This document shows positions 1 to 5,562 of a DNA stretch of 6,395 bases, piece after piece (position 1 is the first letter of the stretch; each line of letters begins with the position of its first letter). A program made the position numbers and the translations under genes. The notes below the pieces were generated by a model. That model had not been told where the DNA came from. It did not search any database and saw nothing but the letters and a program-made list of their open reading frames with translations. The stretch lies in contig JARCMB010000237.1 of NCBI GenBank assembly GCA_030248825.1, positions 1 to 6,395 on the forward strand. Direction: 5' to 3'. The stretch is from Pseudanabaenaceae cyanobacterium MP8IB2.15 (GTDB lineage: Bacteria > Cyanobacteriota > Cyanobacteriia > Pseudanabaenales > Pseudanabaenaceae).

Positions 1-771
1 CTCGACCACATTTAAAGCACTAGGAATAAAATAAGTCGCAAATAGTGAGATACGTTGCCAACCCTTACGGCGATTGGCAGGATTATTCTCGACTAGATCG
101 GACGCACTATCTTTGGCATGGAAAAGTAAAGGATAGGGATCGAGTTGGAGGATTGCAGGTGGATCGGTGGGAATCGAGATCACGGAGTCTGTCACCAGCA
201 AAGTATTCGATCGACGATCTAAAAACGCAACTTCGATAAATCTGCCTAATACCAACTTCAGTGGGCCTAAAATCTCATAGTCAAACTGGCTGGCAAAAGG
301 AGCCTGTCGGCAATCTTCTGGGAGAATTTGGGTTCGATCGCGCGGCAATCCCAACCAAGACAGGGGCAAATTGAGCGGGAAACTCCACTGACCAGGTGCA
401 ATAAAAATTTGGGCAGTTGGAAAACATCTGGCAAATGGCCCTACAAAGACCTTATGTTCTAACCCAGAAGCAGTCGGCAAAATAATGTACTTTATCTCAC
501 CATGTATTGCAACTAATTCATTCACCAGCCGAACACATTCAGGCGTGGGAGCCACAGGGGCATAGACCAGTAGACCTCCATCATCGAGTTTAACTACTGT
601 CATCCGAATTGGCACAACCACATAAAAAATGCCTTGCAGTTGGTCAAAAGTCCAAACCGAGTCTTTTACAACTTCTTGGCGCAAGGTTCGCCGTCTGCCA
701 TACGGATACATCGGTACAACATACCAAAACGGCCACGAAAAGTCTTTTGAATCAGTCTGCTGTCCCTGCAT
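1..771 (-). CDS. DUF4336 domain protein, 5' part, runs off the left edge
   Basis: I translated this frame by hand: 257 codons from ATG at 769-771 to the window edge, with no stop, so the C-terminus is missing. The start is constrained because an in-frame TAG lies two codons upstream. No good Shine-Dalgarno is seen; a purine run AAAGGAAAG is too far away. The N-terminus has the aromatic stretch SWPFWYVVPMYPYGRRRTL (about residues 12-30), followed by VWTFDQLQGIFYVVVPIRMTVVKL (about 39-62), then LPTASGLEHKVFVGPFARCFP (98-118) and an APGQWSFPLNLPLSWLG segment. From memory of the family these match DUF4336, a conserved cyanobacterial and plastid family with a predicted metallo-beta-lactamase-like fold. 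Its biochemical role is not known to me. There is no signal peptide or clear membrane segment in the visible part. It lies 65 bp downstream of rimO on the same strand and may share its transcript. The family call is fairly secure; the function is unknown. Confidence 0.82.
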   Translation of the reverse strand, partial: MQGQQTDSKDFSWPFWYVVPMYPYGRRRTLRQEVVKDSVWTFDQLQGIFYVVVPIRMTVVKLDDGGLLVYAPVAPTPECVRLVNELVAIHGEIKYIILPTASGLEHKVFVGPFARCFPTAQIFIAPGQWSFPLNLPLSWLGLPRDRTQILPEDCRQAPFASQFDYEILGPLKLVLGRFIEVAFLDRRSNTLLVTDSVISIPTDPPAILQLDPYPLLFHAKDSASDLVENNPANRRKGWQRISLFATYFIPSALNVVE

Positions 772-806
772 TGTCTATATTTCGCGCTTTCCTTTTATTG
801 TTCGCA

Positions 807-834
807 TCATCTCAAGCAGAAGGGCTAGAGATGA
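807..834 (-). other. Stem-loop between rimO and the DUF4336 gene
   Basis: A perfect 7-bp inverted repeat, TCATCTC at 807-813 with GAGATGA at 828-834, encloses a further AGC/GCT pairing (815-817 with 824-826) after one mismatch, leaving a 6-nt loop. It starts three bases past the rimO stop codon. On the transcribed minus strand no run of T follows, so it is not a textbook intrinsic terminator. It could be an RNA-processing or 3'-stabilising element, or a weak attenuator between the two genes. The pairing is visible directly; the role is inferred. Confidence 0.45.
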
Positions 835-836
835 GA

Positions 837-2201
837 TTAGATAATATGACCGTATAGATCGTAGTGATCGGCATCAGTAATTTGCACAGGGAGGATATCC
901 CCTAATGTCGCCTTACCATGCGGATCGCTGAGATACACTAGACCATCAACATCAGGGGCAAAACGAGCCGAGCGACCGATTAAATCGCCAGTTTCAGGAT
1001 TTTCCTGCTCGATCAACACATCCACAATTTTGCCAATCTCTAATTGATTCTTTTTGAGCGAAATCTCTTGTTGTACTGCCATCAGAGCATCTTTCCGCTC
1101 TTCTTTGACCTGCTCAGATAGCTGATCTGGCAAATCAAACGCAGGTGTTCCTTCTTCCGCCGAGAATGTAAACACGCCAACATGATCGAATTCATGACGT
1201 TGGACGAACTCTAAGAGATGTTCAAATTGCGCCTCAGTTTCACCTGGGAATCCCACGATAAATGTGGTTCGCATCACAGCCTCAGGTGTTCCAGCTTTAA
1301 TTTGTTCGATAATCTTGTCATTTACCCGCCCCTGCCAAGGACGATTCATCGCTCTCAACACATCAGGATGGGAATGTTGCAATGGCAAATCTAAGTAAGG
1401 CAAAACATTGGGTGTAGATTGGATCGCTTTTAGCACTTTTGGTGTTAAGCCTGTAGGATAGGCATAATGCATCCGTACCCAAGGAATATCGACTTCGCCT
1501 AAAGCACAAAGCAATTCGGCTAAGCGAGGTTGACCATAGATATCCATGCCATAGTTGGTGGTGATTTGAGAGATTAAAAGTAGTTCCTTAACCCCTTCAC
1601 TCGATAGGCGTTCGGCTTCGCTGACGATCGATTCGATCGATCTCGATCGTTGGTTTCCGCGCAAGTATGGAATGATGCAAAAGGCACAGCGATAATCACA
1701 TCCTTCTGCGACTCGTAAATATGCCACAGACTGGTTTGTCGTGCGATAGCGTGGGACGGTTTCATCCGCAATATAAGTCAGCTCAGTCGAAACTTCTTTG
1801 ACTCGTTCGCCTGCTTCTGCCCGTTCGATTACATCAACAATCTTGTGGTAGTCGCCCGTTCCCACCAAAGCCACTGCTTCGGGGATTTCATCTAATAATT
1901 CTTGCTGAAAATGCTGTGCCATGCAGCCTGCAATCACGATCCGTTTGCCCGCTTCTGCCAGTTCTACTAGGGTTCGTACCGACTCCTGCCGTGCTGCGGC
2001 GATAAAGCTACAGGTGTTGACAATCACATAATCTGCTAATTCTTCGTTAGCATCAACGCTATAACCCGCCTGCACTAAAAGCCCCAGCATATGCTCGGTA
2101 TCAACGCGATTTTTCTCGCAACCCAGATGGGAAATCGCGATCGTGGGCTTGACCGTTTTAACTGGGTTATTAACGGGATATTTAATGAGAGACTGAACCA
2201 T
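837..2201 (-). CDS. rimO: Ribosomal protein S12 methylthiotransferase RimO
   Basis: RimO is a cytoplasmic radical-SAM enzyme that adds a methylthio group to the beta-carbon of a conserved aspartate (near position 88) of ribosomal protein S12. The 454-residue product has the full architecture. The N-terminal methylthiotransferase domain carries the three cysteines of the auxiliary cluster: C28 (SHLGCEKNRVDTEHM), C64 (VNTCSF) and C93 (IAGCMAQ). The radical-SAM core has CDYRCAFC (C168, C172, C175). A C-terminal TRAM domain spans about 385-454. The HLGCEKNRVDTE motif and the ending YDLYGH favour RimO over the tRNA-modifying relative MiaB. The length is close to the usual 430-450. ATG at 2199-2201 is the only standard start ahead of the first domain; it gives a tail of about 18 residues before KPTIAISHLGC and has no convincing ribosome-binding site. 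It is divergent from the Uma2 gene and upstream of the DUF4336 gene. It appears intact. Confidence 0.96.
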   Translation of the reverse strand: MVQSLIKYPVNNPVKTVKPTIAISHLGCEKNRVDTEHMLGLLVQAGYSVDANEELADYVIVNTCSFIAAARQESVRTLVELAEAGKRIVIAGCMAQHFQQELLDEIPEAVALVGTGDYHKIVDVIERAEAGERVKEVSTELTYIADETVPRYRTTNQSVAYLRVAEGCDYRCAFCIIPYLRGNQRSRSIESIVSEAERLSSEGVKELLLISQITTNYGMDIYGQPRLAELLCALGEVDIPWVRMHYAYPTGLTPKVLKAIQSTPNVLPYLDLPLQHSHPDVLRAMNRPWQGRVNDKIIEQIKAGTPEAVMRTTFIVGFPGETEAQFEHLLEFVQRHEFDHVGVFTFSAEEGTPAFDLPDQLSEQVKEERKDALMAVQQEISLKKNQLEIGKIVDVLIEQENPETGDLIGRSARFAPDVDGLVYLSDPHGKATLGDILPVQITDADHYDLYGHII

Positions 2202-2330
2202 AGAACTTGATGTATAGCGACAGCAGAAAGCAGAGCTTTACTAGAGTACCATTCTTAACAGGTAGTGTGTTGTTGCTTCCCCGTAGCTTGAAGTACCTGC
2301 ACCGTAGAGATGCAATCCAGGAGAATCATT
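2202..2330. promoter_or_regulatory. Divergent intergenic region between rimO and the Uma2 gene
   Basis: These 129 bp must carry the start signals for both rimO (minus) and the Uma2 gene (plus). I see no convincing -35/-10 pair on either strand. A TATACA hexamer on the minus strand (2216-2211) lies only nine bases from the rimO ATG and has no partner -35. A 6-bp inverted repeat, CAGGTA 2259-2264 with TACCTG 2294-2299, is present with a 29-nt interior. Promoter content is inferred from gene orientation only. Confidence 0.35.
2319..2323 (+). promoter_or_regulatory. Shine-Dalgarno that sets the Uma2 gene start
   Basis: AGGAG lies 7 nt ahead of ATG 2331. This spacing selects that ATG over the in-frame ATG at 2310, which lies upstream of the site and would place the AGGAG inside the coding region. 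Confidence 0.75.
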
Positions 2331-2936
2331 ATGACGACTCTGATTCAAACTCCAACTCACAATTCAGTTATTGCCGCATCAGAAAAAAAAGTCTGGACAG
2401 ATGCAGAATTTATGGCACTCCCCGACGACGGACATCGATACGAAATTATGGACGGAGAACTAATTGACATGGGAAATTCAGGCGCACTACATGGCTATGT
2501 TTGCAGCCTTCTAGTTATGTCTTTGATGAGCTATGTTCTACCCAAAAAATTAGGCGTTATTCTTGACTCCAGTACCGCTTTCAAAATGAAAAACGGGAAT
2601 AAACGCGCTCCCGATGTTTCTTTCTTTGCCAAAGAACGTTTACAAGGAATAACAGAATTACCCACTGGTTTTTTAGACGGCGCGCCCGATCTTGTGGTTG
2701 AAGTCTTATCACCTGGAAACACGGTTGAAGAAATCGATCGTAAGTTGGTGGAATACTTCGAGAATGGTGCTCGCTTAGTTTGGGTGATTAGCCCAAATCA
2801 ACATTATGTATTGGTCTATCGTTCTGCCCAAGAACCCGATCGATTACTTAAATCGATCGATTTCCTCGATGGTGAAGATGTCATTCCTGGCTTTACTCTT
2901 CCCGTTACCAGTTTGTTTCAAAAACTCTCTTTTTAG
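2331..2936 (+). CDS. Uma2 family (DUF820) putative endonuclease
   Basis: The product has 201 residues from ATG 2331, chosen for its well-placed AGGAG; starting at 2310 would add seven residues. Uma2/DUF820 proteins have a PD-(D/E)XK restriction-endonuclease-like fold. They occur in many copies in cyanobacteria and their biological role is not settled. Visible motifs in order are WTDAEFMALP (22-31), the helix-strand motif YEIMDGELIDM with E38 and E43, APDVSF with the catalytic-type D95, DLVVEVLSP with E124, and DRKLVEYFENGARLVWVI with K138. Together D95, E124-x-V125 and the downstream lysine look like a complete active site, so the gene is probably not decayed. The length is typical for the family (about 180-210). 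No antitoxin-like or methylase partner is adjacent, so it stands alone between two housekeeping genes. The AT-leaning codon use is not clearly unlike its neighbours. Whether it acts as a nuclease in the cell is inferred from the fold. Confidence 0.92.
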   Translation: MTTLIQTPTHNSVIAASEKKVWTDAEFMALPDDGHRYEIMDGELIDMGNSGALHGYVCSLLVMSLMSYVLPKKLGVILDSSTAFKMKNGNKRAPDVSFFAKERLQGITELPTGFLDGAPDLVVEVLSPGNTVEEIDRKLVEYFENGARLVWVISPNQHYVLVYRSAQEPDRLLKSIDFLDGEDVIPGFTLPVTSLFQKLSF

Positions 2937-2950
2937 ACCAATAAACCAGC

Positions 2951-4246
2951 CTAAATTCCTAGTCTTTGATAGATCTGATCGAGATTTTTCATGTGTTTGC
3001 GCGGATCGAAGCAGGCATCAAGTTCTGTGGGAGAAAGCAGGTTTTGCACCTGTGGATCGGCAGTAATCAAAGCCCGAAAATCGCCATCGATCTTATTCCA
3101 AGCTAAATGAGCATTTTTCTGCACGATCGAATAAGCTTCTTCTCGACTCAAACCCTTACCCACCAGTGTAAGTAAAACCTGTTGACTAAATACAACCCCA
3201 CCATAGCAGTTGAGATTGCGCTCCATATTGTGCGGATGGATCAGCAACTTTTTGATTAGATCGGTGATTTCGACCAACATGAAGTGAGTTAAGATACAAG
3301 AATCGGGCAAAATCACCCGCTCTGCCGCACTGTGAGAGATATCGCGTTCATGCCAAAGCGCGACGTTTTCTAAAGCTGTCATCGCATTACCGCGTACCAC
3401 TCTTGCCATCCCTGTCAGGCGTTCGGAGCGAATCGGATTGCGCTTGTGGGGCATCGCGGATGAACCTTTTTGCCCTGGCGAGAAGTACTCTTCAACTTCC
3501 AAGACATCGGTGCGTTGCAGGTTACGAATTTCTACGGCAAAGCGTTCGATCGAAGCCGCTAGCAAAGCTAGAACCTGAACATATTCAGCATGTCGATCGC
3601 GCGATATCACCTGAGTTGAAGCGCAATCTGGTCTGAGTCCTAAATTTTGACAGGCGATCGATTCGATCTGAGGATCGACATTGGCATAAGTCCCAACTGC
3701 ACCTGAGATCTTGCCCACGGAGATCGTTTTAGTCAAAGTTACAAGTCGATCGCGATGCCGTAAAACTTCAGCTAACCAACCTGCCAACTTGAACCCAAAC
3801 GTAATCGGCTCAGCGTGGATGCCGTGCGTCCGACCTGCCATGATCGTATAGCGATGTTGTTGCGCCTGATAACGAATCGCTTGAACTAATGCTTCAACTT
3901 GCGCCTGAATCAGATTCAGACTGCTGACAAGCTGTAATGCTAGTGCGGTGTCTAGCACGTCAGAGCTAGTTAAACCTAAGTGAATATGCCGTCCTGCCTC
4001 ACCGACATGCTCATTCACGTTAGTCAGAAAAGCAATCATGTCATGGCGAACTTCGGCTTCAATCTCGGCAATTCGATCGGGACTGAAACTGGCTTTAGCT
4101 TTAATTTGCTCGACTGCATCATGAGGAATGTAGCCCAATTCTGCTTGAGCCTCGCAGACCGCAATTTCCACGTCCAGCCAAGTTTGGTACTTGTATTGCT
4201 CTGTCCAAAGGCGACCCATTTCGGGCAAGGTATAACGTTCTATCAA
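2951..4246 (-). CDS. purB: Adenylosuccinate lyase
   Basis: PurB acts twice in purine synthesis: it splits SAICAR to AICAR plus fumarate, and adenylosuccinate to AMP plus fumarate. It works as a cytoplasmic homotetramer. The 431-residue product belongs to the fumarase/aspartase superfamily and matches the size of the Bacillus subtilis enzyme. The family signature SSAMPHKRNP lies at 262-271, with the catalytic serine in the flexible loop. The active-site histidines fall at H68 (VRHDM), H89 (RHIHLGLTSSD) and H141 (GRTHGIHAEP), the same numbers as in the B. subtilis protein. The start codon is TTG (4244-4246). An in-frame TAG lies five codons upstream with no ATG between, and the conserved N-terminus MIERYTLPEMGRLWTE begins exactly here. 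No Shine-Dalgarno is evident. The gene converges on the Uma2 gene with a 14-bp gap and no clear terminator. It is intact. Its promoter would lie in or beside the IS remnant upstream. Confidence 0.97.
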   Translation of the reverse strand: MIERYTLPEMGRLWTEQYKYQTWLDVEIAVCEAQAELGYIPHDAVEQIKAKASFSPDRIAEIEAEVRHDMIAFLTNVNEHVGEAGRHIHLGLTSSDVLDTALALQLVSSLNLIQAQVEALVQAIRYQAQQHRYTIMAGRTHGIHAEPITFGFKLAGWLAEVLRHRDRLVTLTKTISVGKISGAVGTYANVDPQIESIACQNLGLRPDCASTQVISRDRHAEYVQVLALLAASIERFAVEIRNLQRTDVLEVEEYFSPGQKGSSAMPHKRNPIRSERLTGMARVVRGNAMTALENVALWHERDISHSAAERVILPDSCILTHFMLVEITDLIKKLLIHPHNMERNLNCYGGVVFSQQVLLTLVGKGLSREEAYSIVQKNAHLAWNKIDGDFRALITADPQVQNLLSPTELDACFDPRKHMKNLDQIYQRLGI

Positions 4247-4332
4247 GATTTTGAACTGCTAGATTACAACCAGGGTTAACTAGTCTACCAAACTGTCTCA
4301 AAGAAATACATCAAGCGACTATGAAAATCACA

Positions 4333-4616
4333 GGGCAACCGCATAAAAAAGTCAAATGGTTTTCGTCCTGATGTAGATTTCTTTTCTTTCATAAAGGCTT
4401 TACTCAAGATTCGGCAAGAATGTCTCCCATTCGACGATCTCGTTTAGTTTCAGCAGTGCATTTTTGAAGCTTCCGTGCTTTTGTTCGCATTTTTCAAAAT
4501 CAAAAATGTCTGTTTGCCTTTCCTGCAATGCTTTTTATCTCTTAATTGTTATATCCTACTTCTACTTCTTTTGCTTGAAGCCCTCTCCCTGTCTAGATCT
4601 ATTTTTAGAGATGCCC
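4333..4616 (-). mobile_element. Internally deleted insertion-sequence remnant (MITE-like)
   Basis: This accounts for most of the gene-free stretch upstream of purB. The element reads on the minus strand and contains the start of a transposase gene (separate entry) that breaks off abruptly. Its proposed ends are imperfect terminal inverted repeats. One is read inward on the minus strand from 4616: GGGCA, TCTC, TAAAAA (4616-4602). The other is read inward on the plus strand from 4333: GGGCA, A, CCGC, A, TAAAAA (4333-4349). They match over GGGCA and TAAAAA, with two single-base gaps and two mismatches between. At 284 bp this would be an IS that lost most of its transposase. No target-site duplication is visible. 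The 4616 end directly abuts the stop codon of the response regulator gene. The transposase fragment is better supported than the exact ends. Confidence 0.5.
4351..4528 (-). pseudogene. N-terminal fragment of an IS5-type transposase, frameshifted
   Basis: I found this by translating the gene-free stretch by hand. The first frame runs from a possible TTG start at 4526-4528 to TAA at 4400-4402. It gives 42 residues including DIFDFEKCEQKHGSFKNALL (7-26) and KLNEIVEWETFLPNLE (27-42). Skipping one base (T on the minus strand at 4402) continues it in the next frame at 4401-4351 as KAFMKEKKSTSGRKPFD. The joined pattern, a KLNEIVxWExFxPxLE block, then about 11 residues, then a basic KS-x-x-GRKPFD block, is the N-terminal layout I know from cyanobacterial IS5-family transposases, where VVLMFK would normally follow. 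After KPFD the similarity stops and the sequence enters the proposed terminal repeat within a few bases. The catalytic DDE domain is absent, so it cannot be functional. The identification is from memory of the family, without a search. Confidence 0.6.
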
Positions 4617-5333
4617 TTAAGAGATAATCCCCGATCGAAGTGCTCTCACCGATGCTTCGGTACGATCATCGGCGCAGAGTTTGCTCAGAACGTTACGGAC
4701 ATGAGTTTTAACTGTGCCCACCGTGATGAACAACCGTTCGGCAATCACGACATTAGTGCATCCATCTACCATTAGTTCTAGGACTTCGAGTTCGCGGCTA
4801 GTCAATGGATATGCCTCTAGAACTTCGCCATATTTAGTCTCTACAGCCTGAATCGTCACAGTGTTTTTGGTTACTTCTGGAGGTTTGGCGATGCCTTGCC
4901 GCATCTGCCGCAGCACAATACTAGCGATCGAAGGATCGATCCAAGCACTACCGCTATGAGTTGCTTCGATCGCTTCTACCAGTCGATCCATTTCAATATC
5001 TTTCATGCAGTAAGAATCCGCCCCAGCCGCAAACGCCGCCAAGACAGCATCTTCACTGCCCTGCATCGTCAACATTAATACTTTGGTCGTATTCGTCGGA
5101 TCTTCTGCCTGAAATTTACGAAATTGCTGGGTCATTTCGATCCCATCCATGCCAGGTAAACCAATATCGACGATCGCCACATCGGGTTTAGTAGTTTTCA
5201 AAACGGCTAGTCCTTGGGTGGCATTGGCAGCTTCTCCAGCCACCTGAATACCAGCGTAAGTCTTGAGGGCAGTAAGTAGACCGAGGCGCACAACAGCGTG
5301 GTCTTCAATGATTACAATACGGATTTCGCTCAT
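4617..5333 (-). CDS. NarL/FixJ family response regulator
   Basis: This is a 238-residue DNA-binding response regulator. The receiver domain (about 3-122) has the acidic pair E10/D11, phospho-acceptor D56 in VAIVDIGLPGMDG, T89 in the switch strand (VLMLT) and K111 (MKD), so the whole phosphorylation site is present. A linker of about 50 residues containing the WIDPSIA motif (131-137) leads to a LuxR-type helix-turn-helix at about 177-219 (LTSRELEVLELMVDG, then TVGTVKTHVRNVLSKL), and the protein ends in RTEASVRALRSGIIS. ATG 5331-5333 starts it at the usual position just before the first receiver strand. No strong Shine-Dalgarno is seen. It is divergent from the CHASE3 sensor gene, which makes that protein its likely phosphodonor. 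The target genes cannot be read from the sequence. The stop codon abuts the IS remnant, but the C-terminus looks complete. Confidence 0.94.
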   Translation of the reverse strand: MSEIRIVIIEDHAVVRLGLLTALKTYAGIQVAGEAANATQGLAVLKTTKPDVAIVDIGLPGMDGIEMTQQFRKFQAEDPTNTTKVLMLTMQGSEDAVLAAFAAGADSYCMKDIEMDRLVEAIEATHSGSAWIDPSIASIVLRQMRQGIAKPPEVTKNTVTIQAVETKYGEVLEAYPLTSRELEVLELMVDGCTNVVIAERLFITVGTVKTHVRNVLSKLCADDRTEASVRALRSGIIS

Positions 5334-5412
5334 GGTTTTAGAATGTATGCGGAATATTCGCTATATATAATTAAATCTGTCGATCGAAACTTGGAAAATG
5401 AGTTAAAAGTGT

Positions 5413-5427
5413 TCTAATTTAATTAGA
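5413..5427. repeat. Perfect 6-bp-arm palindrome, possible operator or back-to-back -10 elements
   Basis: The arms TCTAAT and ATTAGA are exact reverse complements around a 3-nt centre. The palindrome lies about 80 bp from the regulator start and about 136 bp from the sensor start. It could be a dimer-binding site for the regulator itself or a shared promoter core. Only the symmetry is seen directly. Confidence 0.4.
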
Positions 5428-5530
5428 GAGGGGATAAAGATTTAGTAAAACAAATTTAGATTAAGTTAAACGGTATATCTTAAGAAAATACCATAAGTTT
5501 AGGTAAGACTAAATATCTAGCGCAGCCTCT

Positions 5531-5538
5531 GCGATCGC
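5531..5538. repeat. HIP1 octamer GCGATCGC
   Basis: This is the full highly iterated palindrome of cyanobacteria, in the leader of the sensor gene. Its partial core CGATCG recurs throughout the window. It is useful mainly as a marker of cyanobacterial origin. Confidence 0.85.
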
Positions 5539-5562
5539 CCTTAATTCTACTTAACTTTAGAT

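Larger units (their letters stand above)
5334..5562. promoter_or_regulatory. AT-rich divergent control region of the two-component genes
   Basis: This 229-bp region separates the response regulator gene (minus) from the sensor gene (plus) and must hold promoters for both. Its main feature is a palindrome, TCTAAT-TTA-ATTAGA, at 5413-5427. Each arm reads as a near-consensus -10 hexamer (TCTAAT) on its own strand. Rightward, TTGGAA at 5391-5396 lies 16 nt upstream. Leftward, TTTACT (minus strand, 5449-5444) also lies 16 nt upstream. Other marks are a short inverted repeat GGTAT/ATACC (5472-5476, 5488-5492) and a HIP1 octamer at 5531-5538. The AT-richness makes chance matches likely, so the promoters are tentative. 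Confidence 0.4.

Noticed and set aside
45..239. Plus-strand open frame with an Arg/Ser-rich product at the left end
   Set aside because: It lies opposite the well-supported DUF4336 gene and has no recognisable domain; a shadow frame.
609..857. Two overlapping plus-strand frames opposite the N-terminus of the DUF4336 gene
   Set aside because: The minus-strand reading carries conserved family motifs here; these frames show no protein-like pattern.
2310..2330. Upstream ATG of the Uma2 gene as its true start
   Set aside because: The good AGGAG at 2319-2323 lies downstream of it and is ideally spaced for ATG 2331.
4119..4301. Minus-strand frame overlapping the start of purB
   Set aside because: It is out of frame with purB, whose conserved N-terminus occupies this stretch.
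4559..4600. Purine-rich run as a terminator of the regulator gene
   Set aside because: No stem of useful length and no T-tract could be built; TAGATCTA is too short to count.
4464..4775. 103-codon plus-strand frame with a hydrophobic, aromatic-rich stretch
   Set aside because: It overlaps the response regulator gene antisense and the transposase remnant; the aromatic run reflects AT-rich DNA and there is no ribosome-binding site.
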